A stretch of 64,000 bases of DNA, from positions 744,001 through 808,000 of the forward strand of contig NZ_CP024011.1 in NCBI RefSeq assembly GCF_002688565.1. Direction: 5' to 3'. The stretch comes from Acinetobacter sp. LoGeW2-3 (GTDB lineage Bacteria; Pseudomonadota; Gammaproteobacteria; Pseudomonadales; Moraxellaceae). Both the position numbers and the translations under genes were made by a program. Every line of letters starts with the position of its first letter. Positions within the stretch are counted from its first letter, which is position 1. The notes beneath the pieces are model-generated. The model was not told the origin of the DNA. It did not search any database and was given only the letters and a program-made list of their open reading frames with translations. Shown here in pieces: positions 10,291 to 19,744 of the stretch.

Positions 10291-10328
10291 AAAAAAACCT
10301 AGTCATTTCGGTGACTAGGTTTTTTTTG
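10291..10328 (+). terminator. Rho-independent terminator of rne
   Basis: Stem ACCTAGTCA / TGACTAGGT with loop TTTCGG, followed by eight T's and preceded by A's, 22 bp after the rne stop codon. Confidence 0.95.
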
Positions 10329-10441
10329 CTAGATTTTGTCAAATTAGGTTGATTACTCTTTAAATCAACCATTAAAACTACAACAGACAGTTATTGCATA
10401 TTTATTGCGCGTATCGGATACGTAAAAGAAATAGGATTACC

Positions 10442-12283
10442 ATGAGCCAAACCACACAACATGATCTGATTGGTATTGCTGATGTCGCAGCCAAAATCCC
10501 CGCTTTCCTGAAAAAAGTGCCGAACTTGGTAAATGGACTTAGGCAGGCTTATTTACGTACCCCCAATACTGCTGCAGGTCTGGGCCTCGCCTTTGAGAAA
10601 GCCGTACAGCGTAATCCGGAAGGCATTGCCCTACGTTTTGAAGATCAGAGCTTTAGCTATGTTGAACTGAATGGCTGGGCGAACCAGATTGCACACTACT
10701 ACCTGTCACTCGGTGCGAAAAAAGGTGATGTGGTTGCGCTGATGGTCGAGAACCGCCCTGAAGTGATCGCGAGTGTGATTGGCCTGGCCAAGCTCGGTGT
10801 GACTATTGCCCTACTGAATACTTCACAAGTGGGTAAAGTTCTGGCGCATAGCATTAACCTGGTCAAACCAATTGCCGTGATTGTGGGTGATGAATGTCAT
10901 GCTGCAGTTGCCGAGATTCGTGATGAACTAAATATCGCAGCGGATCGCTTCCACTGGTTTGCTGATCAACCGACCCAGCAAAACCCAGGTCAGGCACCTG
11001 AAGGTTTTGTGAATTTGGCTGAAGTGATTGATACTTTCCCAAAATTTAATCCATCGACTACGCACAATGTGCAAGGCAAAGATGGCCTGTTCTACATCTA
11101 CACTTCCGGTACAACTGGCCTACCAAAAGCCGTGATCTTCACCAATAGCCGTTGGACCCTTGCTTATGGTACTTATGGTCACGTGCTGAATCTGGGTACA
11201 GAAGATGTGATGTATTGCACCCTGCCACTGTACCATGCGACTGGCATGGTGGTGTGCTGGTGTGGCGTGATTGCCGGTGCAGGAACCTTTGCGATTCGCC
11301 GTAAATTCTCGACCTCTTCATTCTGGAAAGATGTACAAAAATTTGATGCTTCTGCGATTGGTTATGTCGGTGAACTGTGCCGTTACCTGATGGATGCCCC
11401 TTCTTCTCCACTAGAGAAAGGTCATCGTGTTAAGAAAATGATCGGGAACGGCATGCGCCCGAATATCTGGGATAAATTCAAAGCCCGTTTTGGCATTGAA
11501 GAAGTGCTTGAGTTGTATGCATCTAGCGAAGGCAATGTTGGCTTCAGTAACGTATTCAACTTTGACAATACCGTCGGCTTCTCTCCTACCCCGTATGCCA
11601 TTATTGAATTCGATAAAGATAAAAACGAGCCGGTACGGGATGCCAAAGGCTGGTGTAAGCGCGTCAAAAAAGGTGAAACAGGCCTGTTGATCGGCAAAAT
11701 CACCCGCCGCTCTCCATTTGATGGCTATACCGACCCGGAAAAGAACAAGTCTGTGATTATGAAAGACGTGTTCTGTAAAGGTGATGCTTTCTTTAATACG
11801 GGCGACTTGGTGCGTAACATCGGTTTCCGTCATGCACAGTTTGTCGACCGTCTCGGCGATACCTTCCGCTGGAAAGGTGAAAATGTCTCTACCACTGAAG
11901 TGGAAAACATGCTGACCGAGTATGACAAGATTGTAGAAGCCGTGGTTTATGGTGTAGAAATTCCAAATACCAATGGTCGTGCCGGTATGGCAGCCATTAC
12001 CCTAAAACCGGAGACTGAGCTGACCGATACTGACCTGAAAGACATGCTAAGCTGCTTCAAGAAATGCCTGCCTGCTTATGCGGTGCCAGTATTCTTGCGT
12101 GTACAGCAACAGGTCGAAACCACGGGCACCTTTAAATACCAGAAAAATAAATTGAAAGAACAAGCATTTGACCCGAGCAAAACTGATGAACGTTTACTGG
12201 TCTGCTTACCAGGATCGGATGCATATTGTGATGTCACGGCAGAGGTTTTTGCCAATATACAGGCCTATCAATATCGCTTCTAA
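10442..12283 (+). CDS. Long-chain acyl-CoA synthetase (FATP/FadD-like)
   Basis: Adenylate-forming enzyme that activates a fatty acid to its CoA thioester. It has 613 residues from the ATG at 10442, which follows AAATAGGATT; the longer frame to 10394 lacks a good site. The P-loop is YTSGTTGLPKA (T221-G226), the A5/A7-type motifs appear as YASSEGN and FFNTGD, and the GDTFRWKGENVSTTEVE block is typical of the very-long-chain/FATP-type group, as is a long N-terminal region before the first core motif. The C-terminal lysine region (TGTFKYQKNKLKEQAFDP) is intact. It sits alone between the rne terminator and the tRNA cluster. Exact chain-length preference cannot be told. Confidence 0.9.
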   Translation: MSQTTQHDLIGIADVAAKIPAFLKKVPNLVNGLRQAYLRTPNTAAGLGLAFEKAVQRNPEGIALRFEDQSFSYVELNGWANQIAHYYLSLGAKKGDVVALMVENRPEVIASVIGLAKLGVTIALLNTSQVGKVLAHSINLVKPIAVIVGDECHAAVAEIRDELNIAADRFHWFADQPTQQNPGQAPEGFVNLAEVIDTFPKFNPSTTHNVQGKDGLFYIYTSGTTGLPKAVIFTNSRWTLAYGTYGHVLNLGTEDVMYCTLPLYHATGMVVCWCGVIAGAGTFAIRRKFSTSSFWKDVQKFDASAIGYVGELCRYLMDAPSSPLEKGHRVKKMIGNGMRPNIWDKFKARFGIEEVLELYASSEGNVGFSNVFNFDNTVGFSPTPYAIIEFDKDKNEPVRDAKGWCKRVKKGETGLLIGKITRRSPFDGYTDPEKNKSVIMKDVFCKGDAFFNTGDLVRNIGFRHAQFVDRLGDTFRWKGENVSTTEVENMLTEYDKIVEAVVYGVEIPNTNGRAGMAAITLKPETELTDTDLKDMLSCFKKCLPAYAVPVFLRVQQQVETTGTFKYQKNKLKEQAFDPSKTDERLLVCLPGSDAYCDVTAEVFANIQAYQYRF

Positions 12284-12367
12284 GTACTGAAGTTGCCTAT
12301 TTTTTGTGTATATAAATTCAAATTGTTGTATTTATAATCAAACATAGGCAACTTTGTTATTTTTTAC

Positions 12368-12395
12368 TTGCGCTGATTTGATATCTTGCTACAAT
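12368..12395 (+). promoter_or_regulatory. Candidate sigma-70 promoter of the tRNA-Lys cluster
   Basis: -35 TTGCGC (12368-12373), 16-bp spacer, -10 TACAAT (12390-12395), followed by GCTCC. The first tRNA starts about 80 nt after the expected transcription start. Confidence 0.6.
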
Positions 12396-12480
12396 ACGCT
12401 CCATCAAACAAAGTGGTGCTTTTGAAACTTTTTAGTTTATTTTGCACTACACAATTAAGCCTTGCTTAGTTGTTGGTTCA

Positions 12481-12556
12481 GGGCCGTTAGCTCAGTTGGT
12501 AGAGCAGTGGACTTTTAATCCATTGGTCCCGCGTTCGAGTCGCGGACGGCCCACCA
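12481..12556 (+). tRNA. tRNA-Lys (anticodon TTT), copy 1
   Basis: 76 nt with encoded CCA. Acceptor GGGCCGT/ACGGCCC, D-arm AGCTCAGTTGGTAGAGC, anticodon loop CTTTTAA, and T-arm with GTTCGAG are all present. It decodes AAA/AAG. Confidence 0.97.
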
Positions 12557-12576
12557 TTATTTTGATACCCCCTGAT

Positions 12577-12652
12577 GGGCCGTTAGCTCAGTTGGTAGAG
12601 CAGTGGACTTTTAATCCATTGGTCCCGCGTTCGAGTCGCGGACGGCCCACCA
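12577..12652 (+). tRNA. tRNA-Lys (anticodon TTT), copy 2
   Basis: Identical over all 76 nt to the copy at 12481, including CCA. Separated from it by a 20-bp spacer. Confidence 0.97.
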
Positions 12653-12709
12653 TCTTTTCTAAAATTCCTTTTTAGAAACTTCAATCAAAGCTACTTTGAT
12701 TACCCGAAT

Positions 12710-12785
12710 GGGCCGTTAGCTCAGTTGGTAGAGCAGTGGACTTTTAATCCATTGGTCCCGCGTTCGAGTCGCGGACGGCCCACCA
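12710..12785 (+). tRNA. tRNA-Lys (anticodon TTT), copy 3
   Basis: Third identical 76-nt copy with CCA, after a 57-bp spacer. Confidence 0.97.
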
Positions 12786-12992
12786 TTCTTTCTTAGAGCT
12801 TCTTTCTTCCGGCTTGCGAAGAACAGAAACTTGCATATTCCAACCAAGACAACAAACCAATTACGGTTTTGAATTGCCATTCTCGAAATTTTGCTGCACG
12901 ATTGTTCTAGATGATCTGTTTTTTCTTGGGTTCAGGAAAATTTGGATATATATCTTGCAGTCGGCTGAAACCTTGTTTCACATCCTTGCTTA

Positions 12993-13068
12993 GGGTTGTT
13001 AGCTCAGTTGGTAGAGCAGTAGACTCTTAATCTATTGGTCGTGGGTTCGAACCCCACACAACCCACCA
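12993..13068 (+). tRNA. tRNA-Lys (anticodon CTT)
   Basis: 76 nt with CCA. Acceptor GGGTTGT/ACAACCC, anticodon loop CTCTTAA, so the anticodon is CTT and it reads AAG only. The D-arm is identical to the TTT copies, while the acceptor and T-stems differ. A 207-bp spacer separates it from copy 3. In that spacer I see no gene and no clear terminator, so it may be on the same transcript. Confidence 0.96.
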
Positions 13069-13168
13069 ATTTCTTATTTTATAAATTTTTATAATTATAT
13101 TTTTAGTCTGATCGATCTAGAGTCATCCTGATTTTTTCAGCTTTTAGTATGCCCTCGCCTTCTACGCA

Positions 13169-13849
13169 CTAAGGCAATTTATCATTGATATCTTTGACCA
13201 GTTCATAAGAAATACGTGGCAGCACATAATGCTGATCCATCAACTCCTGCTGATTTTCTTTCTGGGTTTTGGCAATATTCATCACCAGCGTCGTATTGTT
13301 TTTGACATCGTAATATAAAACCAGGCCTTCCTTGCGATGAACCACCAGCTCCTTACGACTTGGATTTAATTCCCAACGGTCTTTGCGGTAGGTTGAATAA
13401 GGGGTTGCCATCTGGTTTTGGAAGGTAAATACCTGACCATGTTGCAGAATACTGCGGTATACCAGACCATCAGGCGAGAGGGTCAGAATAAACATTGCCT
13501 TGCCATCTTTGCAGGGAGAAAAGCCATCATTACAGGTGACTTCTGTGTAATAGCGTCCCACAAAGTCGGTTGCATAATCTGGAATAGGACCGCCATTAAA
13601 GCCATCTTCCTGCTTTAATGTGGCATGACCGGCAATATCGGTGAGCTTTTTGGCAGATGCAACTTCAGCAGAAACATCTTGATTGGCAAGCGATACGGAT
13701 ACGCCCTCTTTCGGCACTAATGCAAGATCAGCATCACTGATCGGTTTACCCGAATGACGCTCACAGCTGACTAAGCCGAACGCACTCAGCAAGATCACAC
13801 CGAGCTGATATTCCAGTGTCTTGAAAGCCTTAAAAACCTTAAATTTCAT
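13169..13849 (-). CDS. Hypothetical lipoprotein
   Basis: 226 residues that I cannot assign to a named family. The N-terminus has a hydrophobic segment ending in the lipobox LVSC (cysteine near residue 29), so it is predicted to be a lipid-anchored envelope protein. The mature part contains the block DFVGRYYTEVTCNDGFSPCKDGKAMFILTLSPDG, given here as DFVGRYY followed by two cysteines about 7 residues apart. These, and the predicted beta-rich middle, recall NlpE-type lipoproteins, but the similarity is too weak to name it. Monocistronic and convergent with the tRNA cluster. Confidence 0.75.
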   Translation of the reverse strand: MKFKVFKAFKTLEYQLGVILLSAFGLVSCERHSGKPISDADLALVPKEGVSVSLANQDVSAEVASAKKLTDIAGHATLKQEDGFNGGPIPDYATDFVGRYYTEVTCNDGFSPCKDGKAMFILTLSPDGLVYRSILQHGQVFTFQNQMATPYSTYRKDRWELNPSRKELVVHRKEGLVLYYDVKNNTTLVMNIAKTQKENQQELMDQHYVLPRISYELVKDINDKLP

Positions 13850-14083
13850 TTAATTCAACTAGATTATGAACAGCCAAGCATTTTTATAAAGTCATAGAGA
13901 AGACGTTATTATTAAATTCAGGAACCTTCGTCTTCATGTTAAAGATTTCAGGAAAAATACTTAATCCCTAATTACATAACTTTACGAATAAACGCTATTT
14001 AGACACTTTAAAAAGAATAACTTATCTCCATATTTTAATAAGAACACTGTTGTTCTTTTATTCCAATTTTTAAGGAGACCTGG

Positions 14084-14353
14084 ATGGCCAATGTTGGTTT
14101 ATATCGCTCTAACCGCTCTAACATGATTGCAGGTGTGATGGGTGGTATTGCTGAACGTTTTGGTTGGAATGCAAATCTACTGCGTCTGATTTTTGTGGTG
14201 ATCTCAGTGATGAGTGCCGCTTTCCCAGGTATCCTGGTTTACCTTGTGCTTTGGCTGGTAATGCCAAAAAAGAAAACTATGGTTGAACATACCCCGTATC
14301 AGTCTATGGGCTATCAACGACCAATTCGTGATGTAAATAAAGATCCGCTGTAA
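14084..14353 (+). CDS. PspC-domain membrane protein
   Basis: 89 residues. The N-terminal LYRSNRSNMIAGVMGGIAE followed by FGWNANLLRLIFV and a hydrophobic segment ending LVLWLVMPKK is the PspC domain, a small inner-membrane module linked to phage-shock or envelope-stress responses. No pspA or pspB is nearby. A strong AAGGAG site lies 6 bp before the ATG. The inverted repeat AGAACA/TGTTCT at 14041-14056 lies just upstream and could be an operator, though its owner is unknown. Confidence 0.88.
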   Translation: MANVGLYRSNRSNMIAGVMGGIAERFGWNANLLRLIFVVISVMSAAFPGILVYLVLWLVMPKKKTMVEHTPYQSMGYQRPIRDVNKDPL

Positions 14354-14556
14354 GTTTCTTCTCAGGAAGTAAAGTGAATTTAAGTAAGATAAATTAAGTC
14401 CGTTTACCCCTTTTGTGCTGTGGCATTTCCCCTAATGTCACTGCTTTTTTTTGCCTGTTTTTAGATACAGAATGAATTGTTAAATTATTTCTCTAGCCTT
14501 TGCCAACTGGCTGATTTACCTATAACTTAATTAAAAACCCTTTGAATGGATTCAGG

Positions 14557-15342
14557 ATGACGCAGGCTGAATGGATTGTACTGTGCTTGTGTGCTGTAGC
14601 AGCCCTGTTGCATGGCTTAAGCGGTTTTGGCTTCCCGATGATGAGCACGGCGGTACTCTCCAGCCAATACCCGTTGAGTCTGGCCGTCACATTGGTGATT
14701 CTCCCCTGTCTACTCTTGAATCTATTGATGCTGAATGCTGATCCCCAGCACAGTCTGCTGCAAAGTATCCGCTATTATTTAAAACATTATTGGCCTCTGA
14801 TTTTAAGCAGCCTCTTGGGAAGCCTACTCGGAGTAAAACTGCTGCTGTGGCTAAATGAAGGCTATCTCAAACTGCTGCTCGGCACAGTTATTGTATTTTA
14901 TGTCCTGGATCAGCTTCGTTCTAAACCGCTCCAGAGTAGTCCGCATGTGCTGAGCATGCTGTGTTTTGGCTTATTGGCTGGCGTAATTGGCGGAGCGACC
15001 AATGCCATGGCTCCTTTCCTGATGATGTATCTGCTCAGTTGCCAGCTCAGCAAAACCGATATTGTCATTATCAGTAACCTGAATTTCATTGTCAGTAAAC
15101 TGATCCAGTTGCTATTACTGTTCCCGATCCTGCTCCAGATCAATTCACAACAGCAATCTATCCTGATCGGCATTACTATTTTTGCCTTAATCGGGGTCTG
15201 GATTGGCGGGAAAATCCGTCATCGCTTATCACAGCAGCATTTCAAATTCCTGGTGCTTGGCTTACTGGCAGTCTTAGGGGTACAGACACTGTGGCAGAGC
15301 GCTGCATTATTACAACATTCAAGTCAGCTTCTTTTAAATTAG
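14557..15342 (+). CDS. TauE/SafE (TSUP) family permease
   Basis: About 261 very hydrophobic residues with seven to eight predicted membrane segments and the glycine-rich pattern of sulfite exporter TauE/SafE proteins (GLSGFGFPM near the N-terminus and LLAGVIGGATNAMAPFLMMY in the middle, which are the two repeated half-signatures). Family members export sulfite, sulfoacetate or other organosulfur anions; the substrate here is unknown. The frame can also start at TTG 14542 (five residues longer); the ATG at 14557 is preferred, though neither has a strong ribosome-binding site. Stand-alone gene. Confidence 0.85.
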   Translation: MTQAEWIVLCLCAVAALLHGLSGFGFPMMSTAVLSSQYPLSLAVTLVILPCLLLNLLMLNADPQHSLLQSIRYYLKHYWPLILSSLLGSLLGVKLLLWLNEGYLKLLLGTVIVFYVLDQLRSKPLQSSPHVLSMLCFGLLAGVIGGATNAMAPFLMMYLLSCQLSKTDIVIISNLNFIVSKLIQLLLLFPILLQINSQQQSILIGITIFALIGVWIGGKIRHRLSQQHFKFLVLGLLAVLGVQTLWQSAALLQHSSQLLLN

Positions 15343-15420
15343 TGTATTTTATAAACAAACCTCTTCATAATTAGAAAGATTCTTCATAAAAATTAGTTGT
15401 ATAAAACAAGGAGTGTGCGT

Positions 15421-16833
15421 ATGACAAGTCCAAATCTTGCTACCACCACCAATGCTATGCCCAAAGGCTTAGTAAAAGGGTGGATCCTGATCATCATCGC
15501 GGCCATTGTGTCCTTTGGTCTGTATCAGGTTTTACCTTATGACCAGAATGCCAACAAAGGCCTCGCTCTGTTGGCTTTTATCGGCATTTTATGGCTGACG
15601 GAAGCGATTCATATCACCATTACTGCCCTGCTGGTACCTGTACTGGCCGTCATCCTCGCCATGCCCATGGCCAAAGGCGATGAGCTGGAACCGATTACTA
15701 CACAGGCAGCACTTACCACGTTCGCAGACCCCACCATCTTCCTGTTTTTTGGTGGTTTCGCCCTAGCCTCGGCATTACATATCCAGAAACTGGACCGGAA
15801 AATTGCCATGTGGATCATTTCCCTGTCTGGTGGTCATCTCGGTGCTTCGGTACTGGCGATATTCGTAGTGACTGCGGCACTGTCGATGTGGATTTCCAAC
15901 ACCGCAACCGCTGCGATGATGTTGCCACTGGCGCTGGGCTTGCTTTCGCATCTGGATGCTGAAAAAGATCGTAAAACCTTTGTATTTATTCTACTTGGGA
16001 TTGCCTACTCAGCCAGTGTCGGTGGTTTAGGTACCATTGTCGGCTCACCGCCGAATGCCATTGCCGCTAAAGCACTAGGCTATACTTTTTCAGACTGGAT
16101 GAAGATCGGCTTACCGATGATGTTCATTATCTTGCCTGCAATGCTGACCAGTCTGTATCTGGTGTTACGTCCAAAGCTAAATCATAAGGTAAATTTTGTT
16201 ACTGAAGATATTCCCTGGAACCGAAGCCGTATTGCTGCAATGATCCTGTTTATCTGTACAGCACTTGCATGGATTTTCAGTAAAAAGCTGACCGAGAATT
16301 TTGGCGTCAGCCAGCCAGATACCTGGATCGCGATTCTGGCAGCCTGTATGGTGGTGATTCTGGGCACAGCCACTTGGAAACAGGTCGCAGATAATACCGA
16401 CTGGGGCGTACTGTTTCTGTTTGGTGGCGGTCTGACCCTCAGTGCCGTCTTGAAGGATTCTGGTAGTTCTCTGGTACTCGGTCAAACGCTGGCAAATGCT
16501 TTTGGTGATGCCTCTCCTTTAGTCATTATCTTCGTCGTGACAGCCTTCATTATCTTCCTGACCGAATTTACCAGTAATACTGCTTCGGCTGCACTACTGG
16601 TTCCGGTCTTTGCGGCCATTGCCGACCAGATGGGCATGCCAAAAGAAATTCTGGTCATTGTGATTGGGATCGGTGCTTCTTGTGCCTTCATGCTGCCTGT
16701 AGCGACACCACCAAATGCAATTGTATTTGGTTCTGGTCATATCAAGCAGTCTGAAATGATGAAAGTCGGTTTTGTGCTGAATATCATGTGCATCTTTATT
16801 GTTTCACTCTTTATTTACTGGTTCTTCCTGTAA
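15421..16833 (+). CDS. DASS-family anion/Na+ symporter (SLC13-like)
   Basis: 470 residues from the ATG at 15421, which has AAGGAG 7 bp upstream. Eleven to twelve membrane segments and two SNT-containing motifs identify the divalent anion:Na+ symporter family: WISNTATAAMMLPLALG near 160 and TEFTSNTASAALLVP near 385, each followed by a proline-rich loop (GSPPNAIAAKA and VATPPNAIVFGSG). Members carry C4-dicarboxylates, citrate, sulfate or phosphate. Which one is unclear, though the two PPNAI loops are the usual carboxylate-binding sites. Convergent with the HPP-CBS gene through a shared terminator. Confidence 0.9.
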   Translation: MTSPNLATTTNAMPKGLVKGWILIIIAAIVSFGLYQVLPYDQNANKGLALLAFIGILWLTEAIHITITALLVPVLAVILAMPMAKGDELEPITTQAALTTFADPTIFLFFGGFALASALHIQKLDRKIAMWIISLSGGHLGASVLAIFVVTAALSMWISNTATAAMMLPLALGLLSHLDAEKDRKTFVFILLGIAYSASVGGLGTIVGSPPNAIAAKALGYTFSDWMKIGLPMMFIILPAMLTSLYLVLRPKLNHKVNFVTEDIPWNRSRIAAMILFICTALAWIFSKKLTENFGVSQPDTWIAILAACMVVILGTATWKQVADNTDWGVLFLFGGGLTLSAVLKDSGSSLVLGQTLANAFGDASPLVIIFVVTAFIIFLTEFTSNTASAALLVPVFAAIADQMGMPKEILVIVIGIGASCAFMLPVATPPNAIVFGSGHIKQSEMMKVGFVLNIMCIFIVSLFIYWFFL

Positions 16834-16846
16834 AGATTAACGCATT

Positions 16847-16875
16847 AAAAAAGCACGCTACGGCGTGCTTTTTTA
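16847..16875. terminator. Bidirectional Rho-independent terminator
   Basis: AAGCACGC/GCGTGCTT stem with a TACG loop, flanked by A's and T's, between the convergent transporter and HPP-CBS genes. Confidence 0.93.
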
Positions 16876-16905
16876 TTTTCTAAAATGGATCTCAATCAGT
16901 TCAAA

Positions 16906-18015
16906 TCAGGCACTCAATTTGAAATGATTCAGTTCCTGATATAAAGCCGCAATCATATCGGCCCGGCTAATAATACCAACCAACTGCCCTTCATTTAGCA
17001 CCGGAATATAGTTAAACGAACGCTCCACAAAATACGGCACCAAGTCCTGAATTGGCTGATCTGGTCGAACGGTGACGACTTTCCGGCTCATGATATGACC
17101 GACTTCAGATTCCCAACCACTACGGATATCAGCTGCGCGTTCAAACCATTCCACCACCTGATACATCGCCAAAGTCCCGACCAGCTTTTTCTCGGCATTA
17201 ATAACTGGCAAGCTCATCAGGTTCATCTGTCTAAACTTCGCCAAGGCATGTCGAATATCATCACTTTCCTGCAAGCTAGCAACGTCTTTACTCATAATGT
17301 CCTGACACAAGAATGGACTGTCGGCACGTTCACTGGCTCTGCTCTGCGCTTCCAGAATGATTTTCTGTAAGTCATATTCACTGATATCCAGTAACTGGGT
17401 TTGTTTATCCAGCACCGCCTGAATATCCTGCGGCTGAATCGTGACTTTCTGGGTCGGCGTTGGATCTTTGGAACGGGTATTGATCTGCAACTGCTGCGGA
17501 TAGGCCTTACCCAGCATCCGGTTAAATACAATCGCCACCACCATCAGCAAAACCGAGTTCAACAACACCGGATAGAACACAAAAGCATAACCTAGCTCAT
17601 GAATGGCATCCCCGCCCAATACCGCTGTAATCGCCACTGCCCCACTCGGTGGATGCAAAGAATCCGTACTTAGCATCAGAATAATCGCAATCGCCACAGC
17701 CAGACTGAATGCCAGCGTCAGGCTTGGAAACAGCAAAGTACAGGTCACACCCACGATTGCAGCAATGGTATTTCCAACGACCATATTCCATGGTTGTGCC
17801 AATGGACTGGCAGGTACAGCAAACAGTAATACCGAAGAGGCACCCATCGGGGCGATATACCAGGCCTGAAAATCACCCAGCGCCCACAGGCTTATTAAAG
17901 ATGACAATGCCAGACCAATCAGTGCGCCTAAACCACACAGGATACGGTCTTTGACAGGAAGAATTTTAAAATTCGGCTTAAGGCTTTGCAGCCATTCAGA
18001 GGAACTATGGAACAC
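16906..18015 (-). CDS. HPP-family membrane protein with C-terminal CBS pair
   Basis: 369 residues. The first half (about 20-175) has four or five hydrophobic segments with WYIAPMGASSVLLFAVPASPLAQPWN and LHPPSGAVAITAVLGG, the signature of HPP proteins (named for the HPP triplet, visible here as HPPSGA). The second half (about 240-365) is a CBS pair: CQDIMSKDVASL...LPVINAEKKLVG and HIMSRKVVTVRP...IPVLNEGQLVGIISRADMI. CBS pairs sense adenine nucleotides, so transport or channel activity is probably gated by energy state. HPP proteins of plants and cyanobacteria have been linked to nitrite transport; no nitrogen genes are nearby, so the substrate is open. Confidence 0.9.
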   Translation of the reverse strand: MFHSSSEWLQSLKPNFKILPVKDRILCGLGALIGLALSSLISLWALGDFQAWYIAPMGASSVLLFAVPASPLAQPWNMVVGNTIAAIVGVTCTLLFPSLTLAFSLAVAIAIILMLSTDSLHPPSGAVAITAVLGGDAIHELGYAFVFYPVLLNSVLLMVVAIVFNRMLGKAYPQQLQINTRSKDPTPTQKVTIQPQDIQAVLDKQTQLLDISEYDLQKIILEAQSRASERADSPFLCQDIMSKDVASLQESDDIRHALAKFRQMNLMSLPVINAEKKLVGTLAMYQVVEWFERAADIRSGWESEVGHIMSRKVVTVRPDQPIQDLVPYFVERSFNYIPVLNEGQLVGIISRADMIAALYQELNHFKLSA

Positions 18016-18200
18016 GGTCGGCCTGAATTGTTGTTTTGGGGAGTGTGCGCATTATAAAACCCTTGGCTTTAAAGATGTATTTATTTTATATCTTTTACTC
18101 ATTGGTTTTTTTGCTTATGCTGTGGGAGCTCTATCTAAAAAATATAACAAGAGCCACGCTTAAGCAGCGTATTTTCATCTCTCCAACTAGAATAAGAACT

Positions 18201-18659
18201 ATGCATTTTCTGATCCAGCCTTTGCGGCAAAGTAAAACCGGAATCGCGATACAGCTATTGTTGGCACCCCTGTTGGGATTAGCTTTACTCTATGGTCCCT
18301 TGATGTTATTCCTGCTGATCTTGCACTCGTTATTCCTGACAGTGACTTCAAGCTCACCCTTGCTTTCAATAGTAACCTTTATGCTGATCATGTATATTTT
18401 CGGGCTGCTGTTTTACCTATGCCTGATCTATATTCCTTTATGTATCAGTCTGTTTCTATTACATCATCTACAGCAGTTTCATATTTTCAGTATTGTTCTG
18501 GTCGGTATTTTGGCAACGCTGATTCTGACTTATTTCTTAAGTTCCAATGATCTACTCAATACCCTATTCATGATTTCCTGCTTTAGCCTTCCCTCTATTG
18601 GATTTTTTATCTTTCTCAGTCTGCGCACGCATGAGCAGGCAGGATCTGCAGCCGAATAA
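18201..18659 (+). CDS. Hypothetical membrane protein
   Basis: 152 residues from the ATG at 18201, almost all hydrophobic, with four predicted membrane segments and a polar C-terminal tail ([12 protein letters not shown]). The frame is open back to 18036, but the extension overlaps the promoter area of the divergent HPP-CBS gene and lacks a ribosome-binding site, so I start at 18201. I do not recognise the family. It precedes glyQ by 95 bp. Confidence 0.6.
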   Translation: MHFLIQPLRQSKTGIAIQLLLAPLLGLALLYGPLMLFLLILHSLFLTVTSSSPLLSIVTFMLIMYIFGLLFYLCLIYIPLCISLFLLHHLQQFHIFSIVLVGILATLILTYFLSSNDLLNTLFMISCFSLPSIGFFIFLSLRTHEQAGSAAE

Positions 18660-18754
18660 AAAGCGGCACAGGCAATTGGTGGATAACCTTTGCCACGCCT
18701 TCGCAAAATCCTTATAATCAAGCACAATTTTTCTCTAATTTTAAGTGGATGACC

Positions 18755-19744
18755 ATGAGTCGCGCCATATCGCATATTGATACCTTCCAAGGCTTAATTC
18801 TTGCCTTACAAAACTACTGGGCGGAGCAAGGCTGCGTCGTTTTGCAACCTTACGACATGGAAATGGGTGCAGGGACATTCCACACTGCAACATTCCTTCG
18901 TGCGCTAGGTCCTGAAACCTGGAACGCTGCTTATGTTCAACCATCACGTCGTCCTAAAGATGGTCGTTACGGTGAAAACCCGAACCGTTTGCAACATTAC
19001 TACCAGTTCCAAGTTGTACTTAAGCCAAACCCGGACAATATCCAGCAGTTGTATCTGGATTCTTTAAAGGCAATCGGTATTGATCCTTTGGTTCACGACA
19101 TCCGTTTCGTGGAAGATAACTGGGAATCTCCAACTCTGGGCGCTTGGGGTCTAGGTTGGGAAGTTTGGCTGAATGGCATGGAAGTGACTCAGTTCACTTA
19201 CTTCCAGCAAGTCGGTGGTGTTGAATGCTACCCAGTTACTGGTGAAATCACTTATGGTCTGGAACGTCTGGCAATGTACCTGCAAGGTGTAGACTCAGTT
19301 TACGATCTGGTTTGGACCAAAGGTCAGTTCGGTACTGTGACTTATGGCGATGTGTTCCATCAAAATGAAGTAGAACAATCGACTTATAACTTCGAATATG
19401 CACCAGTGGACAAGATGTTCGAACTGTTCGACTTCTACGAAGCTGAAGCGACCCGTCTAATCGAAGCTGAATTGCCATTACCTGCTTATGAGCAAGTGAT
19501 TAAAGCATCTCATAGCTTTAACCTGCTGGATGCGCGTGGCGCGATCTCTGTAACTGAACGTCAGCGTTATATTCTACGTGTACGTACTTTAGCGCGTTCA
19601 ATCGCAACCAGTTATGTGGCAGCACGTGCGAAGCTTGGCTTCCCAATGGCTGAACCACATCTACGTGATGAAGTGTTAGCGCAGTTAAAAGCACAAGTTG
19701 AAGCAGAAGCGGCTCAAGCAGAAAAATCAGCGGAGAACAAATAA
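18755..19744 (+). CDS. glyQ: Glycyl-tRNA synthetase alpha subunit
   Basis: Catalytic subunit of the tetrameric bacterial glycyl-tRNA synthetase, which charges tRNA-Gly. It has 329 residues from the ATG at 18755, chosen because AAGTGGA lies 5-11 bp upstream; the frame also has an ATG six bases earlier. The class II core is evident in [37 protein letters not shown] and [20 protein letters not shown]. It shares one base with the glyS start (TAATG), the standard translationally coupled pair. Confidence 0.97.
   Translation: MSRAISHIDTFQGLILALQNYWAEQGCVVLQPYDMEMGAGTFHTATFLRALGPETWNAAYVQPSRRPKDGRYGENPNRLQHYYQFQVVLKPNPDNIQQLYLDSLKAIGIDPLVHDIRFVEDNWESPTLGAWGLGWEVWLNGMEVTQFTYFQQVGGVECYPVTGEITYGLERLAMYLQGVDSVYDLVWTKGQFGTVTYGDVFHQNEVEQSTYNFEYAPVDKMFELFDFYEAEATRLIEAELPLPAYEQVIKASHSFNLLDARGAISVTERQRYILRVRTLARSIATSYVAARAKLGFPMAEPHLRDEVLAQLKAQVEAEAAQAEKSAENK

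Noticed and set aside
12442..12675. 77-residue ORF across the tRNA-Lys genes
   Set aside because: It is a translation of two tRNA copies (the repeated PLAQLVEQWTFNPLVPRSS is the tRNA read in one frame), a well-known false protein.
18036..18200. Longer start for the 18201 membrane protein
   Set aside because: No ribosome-binding site, and the region is needed as promoter for the divergent gene.
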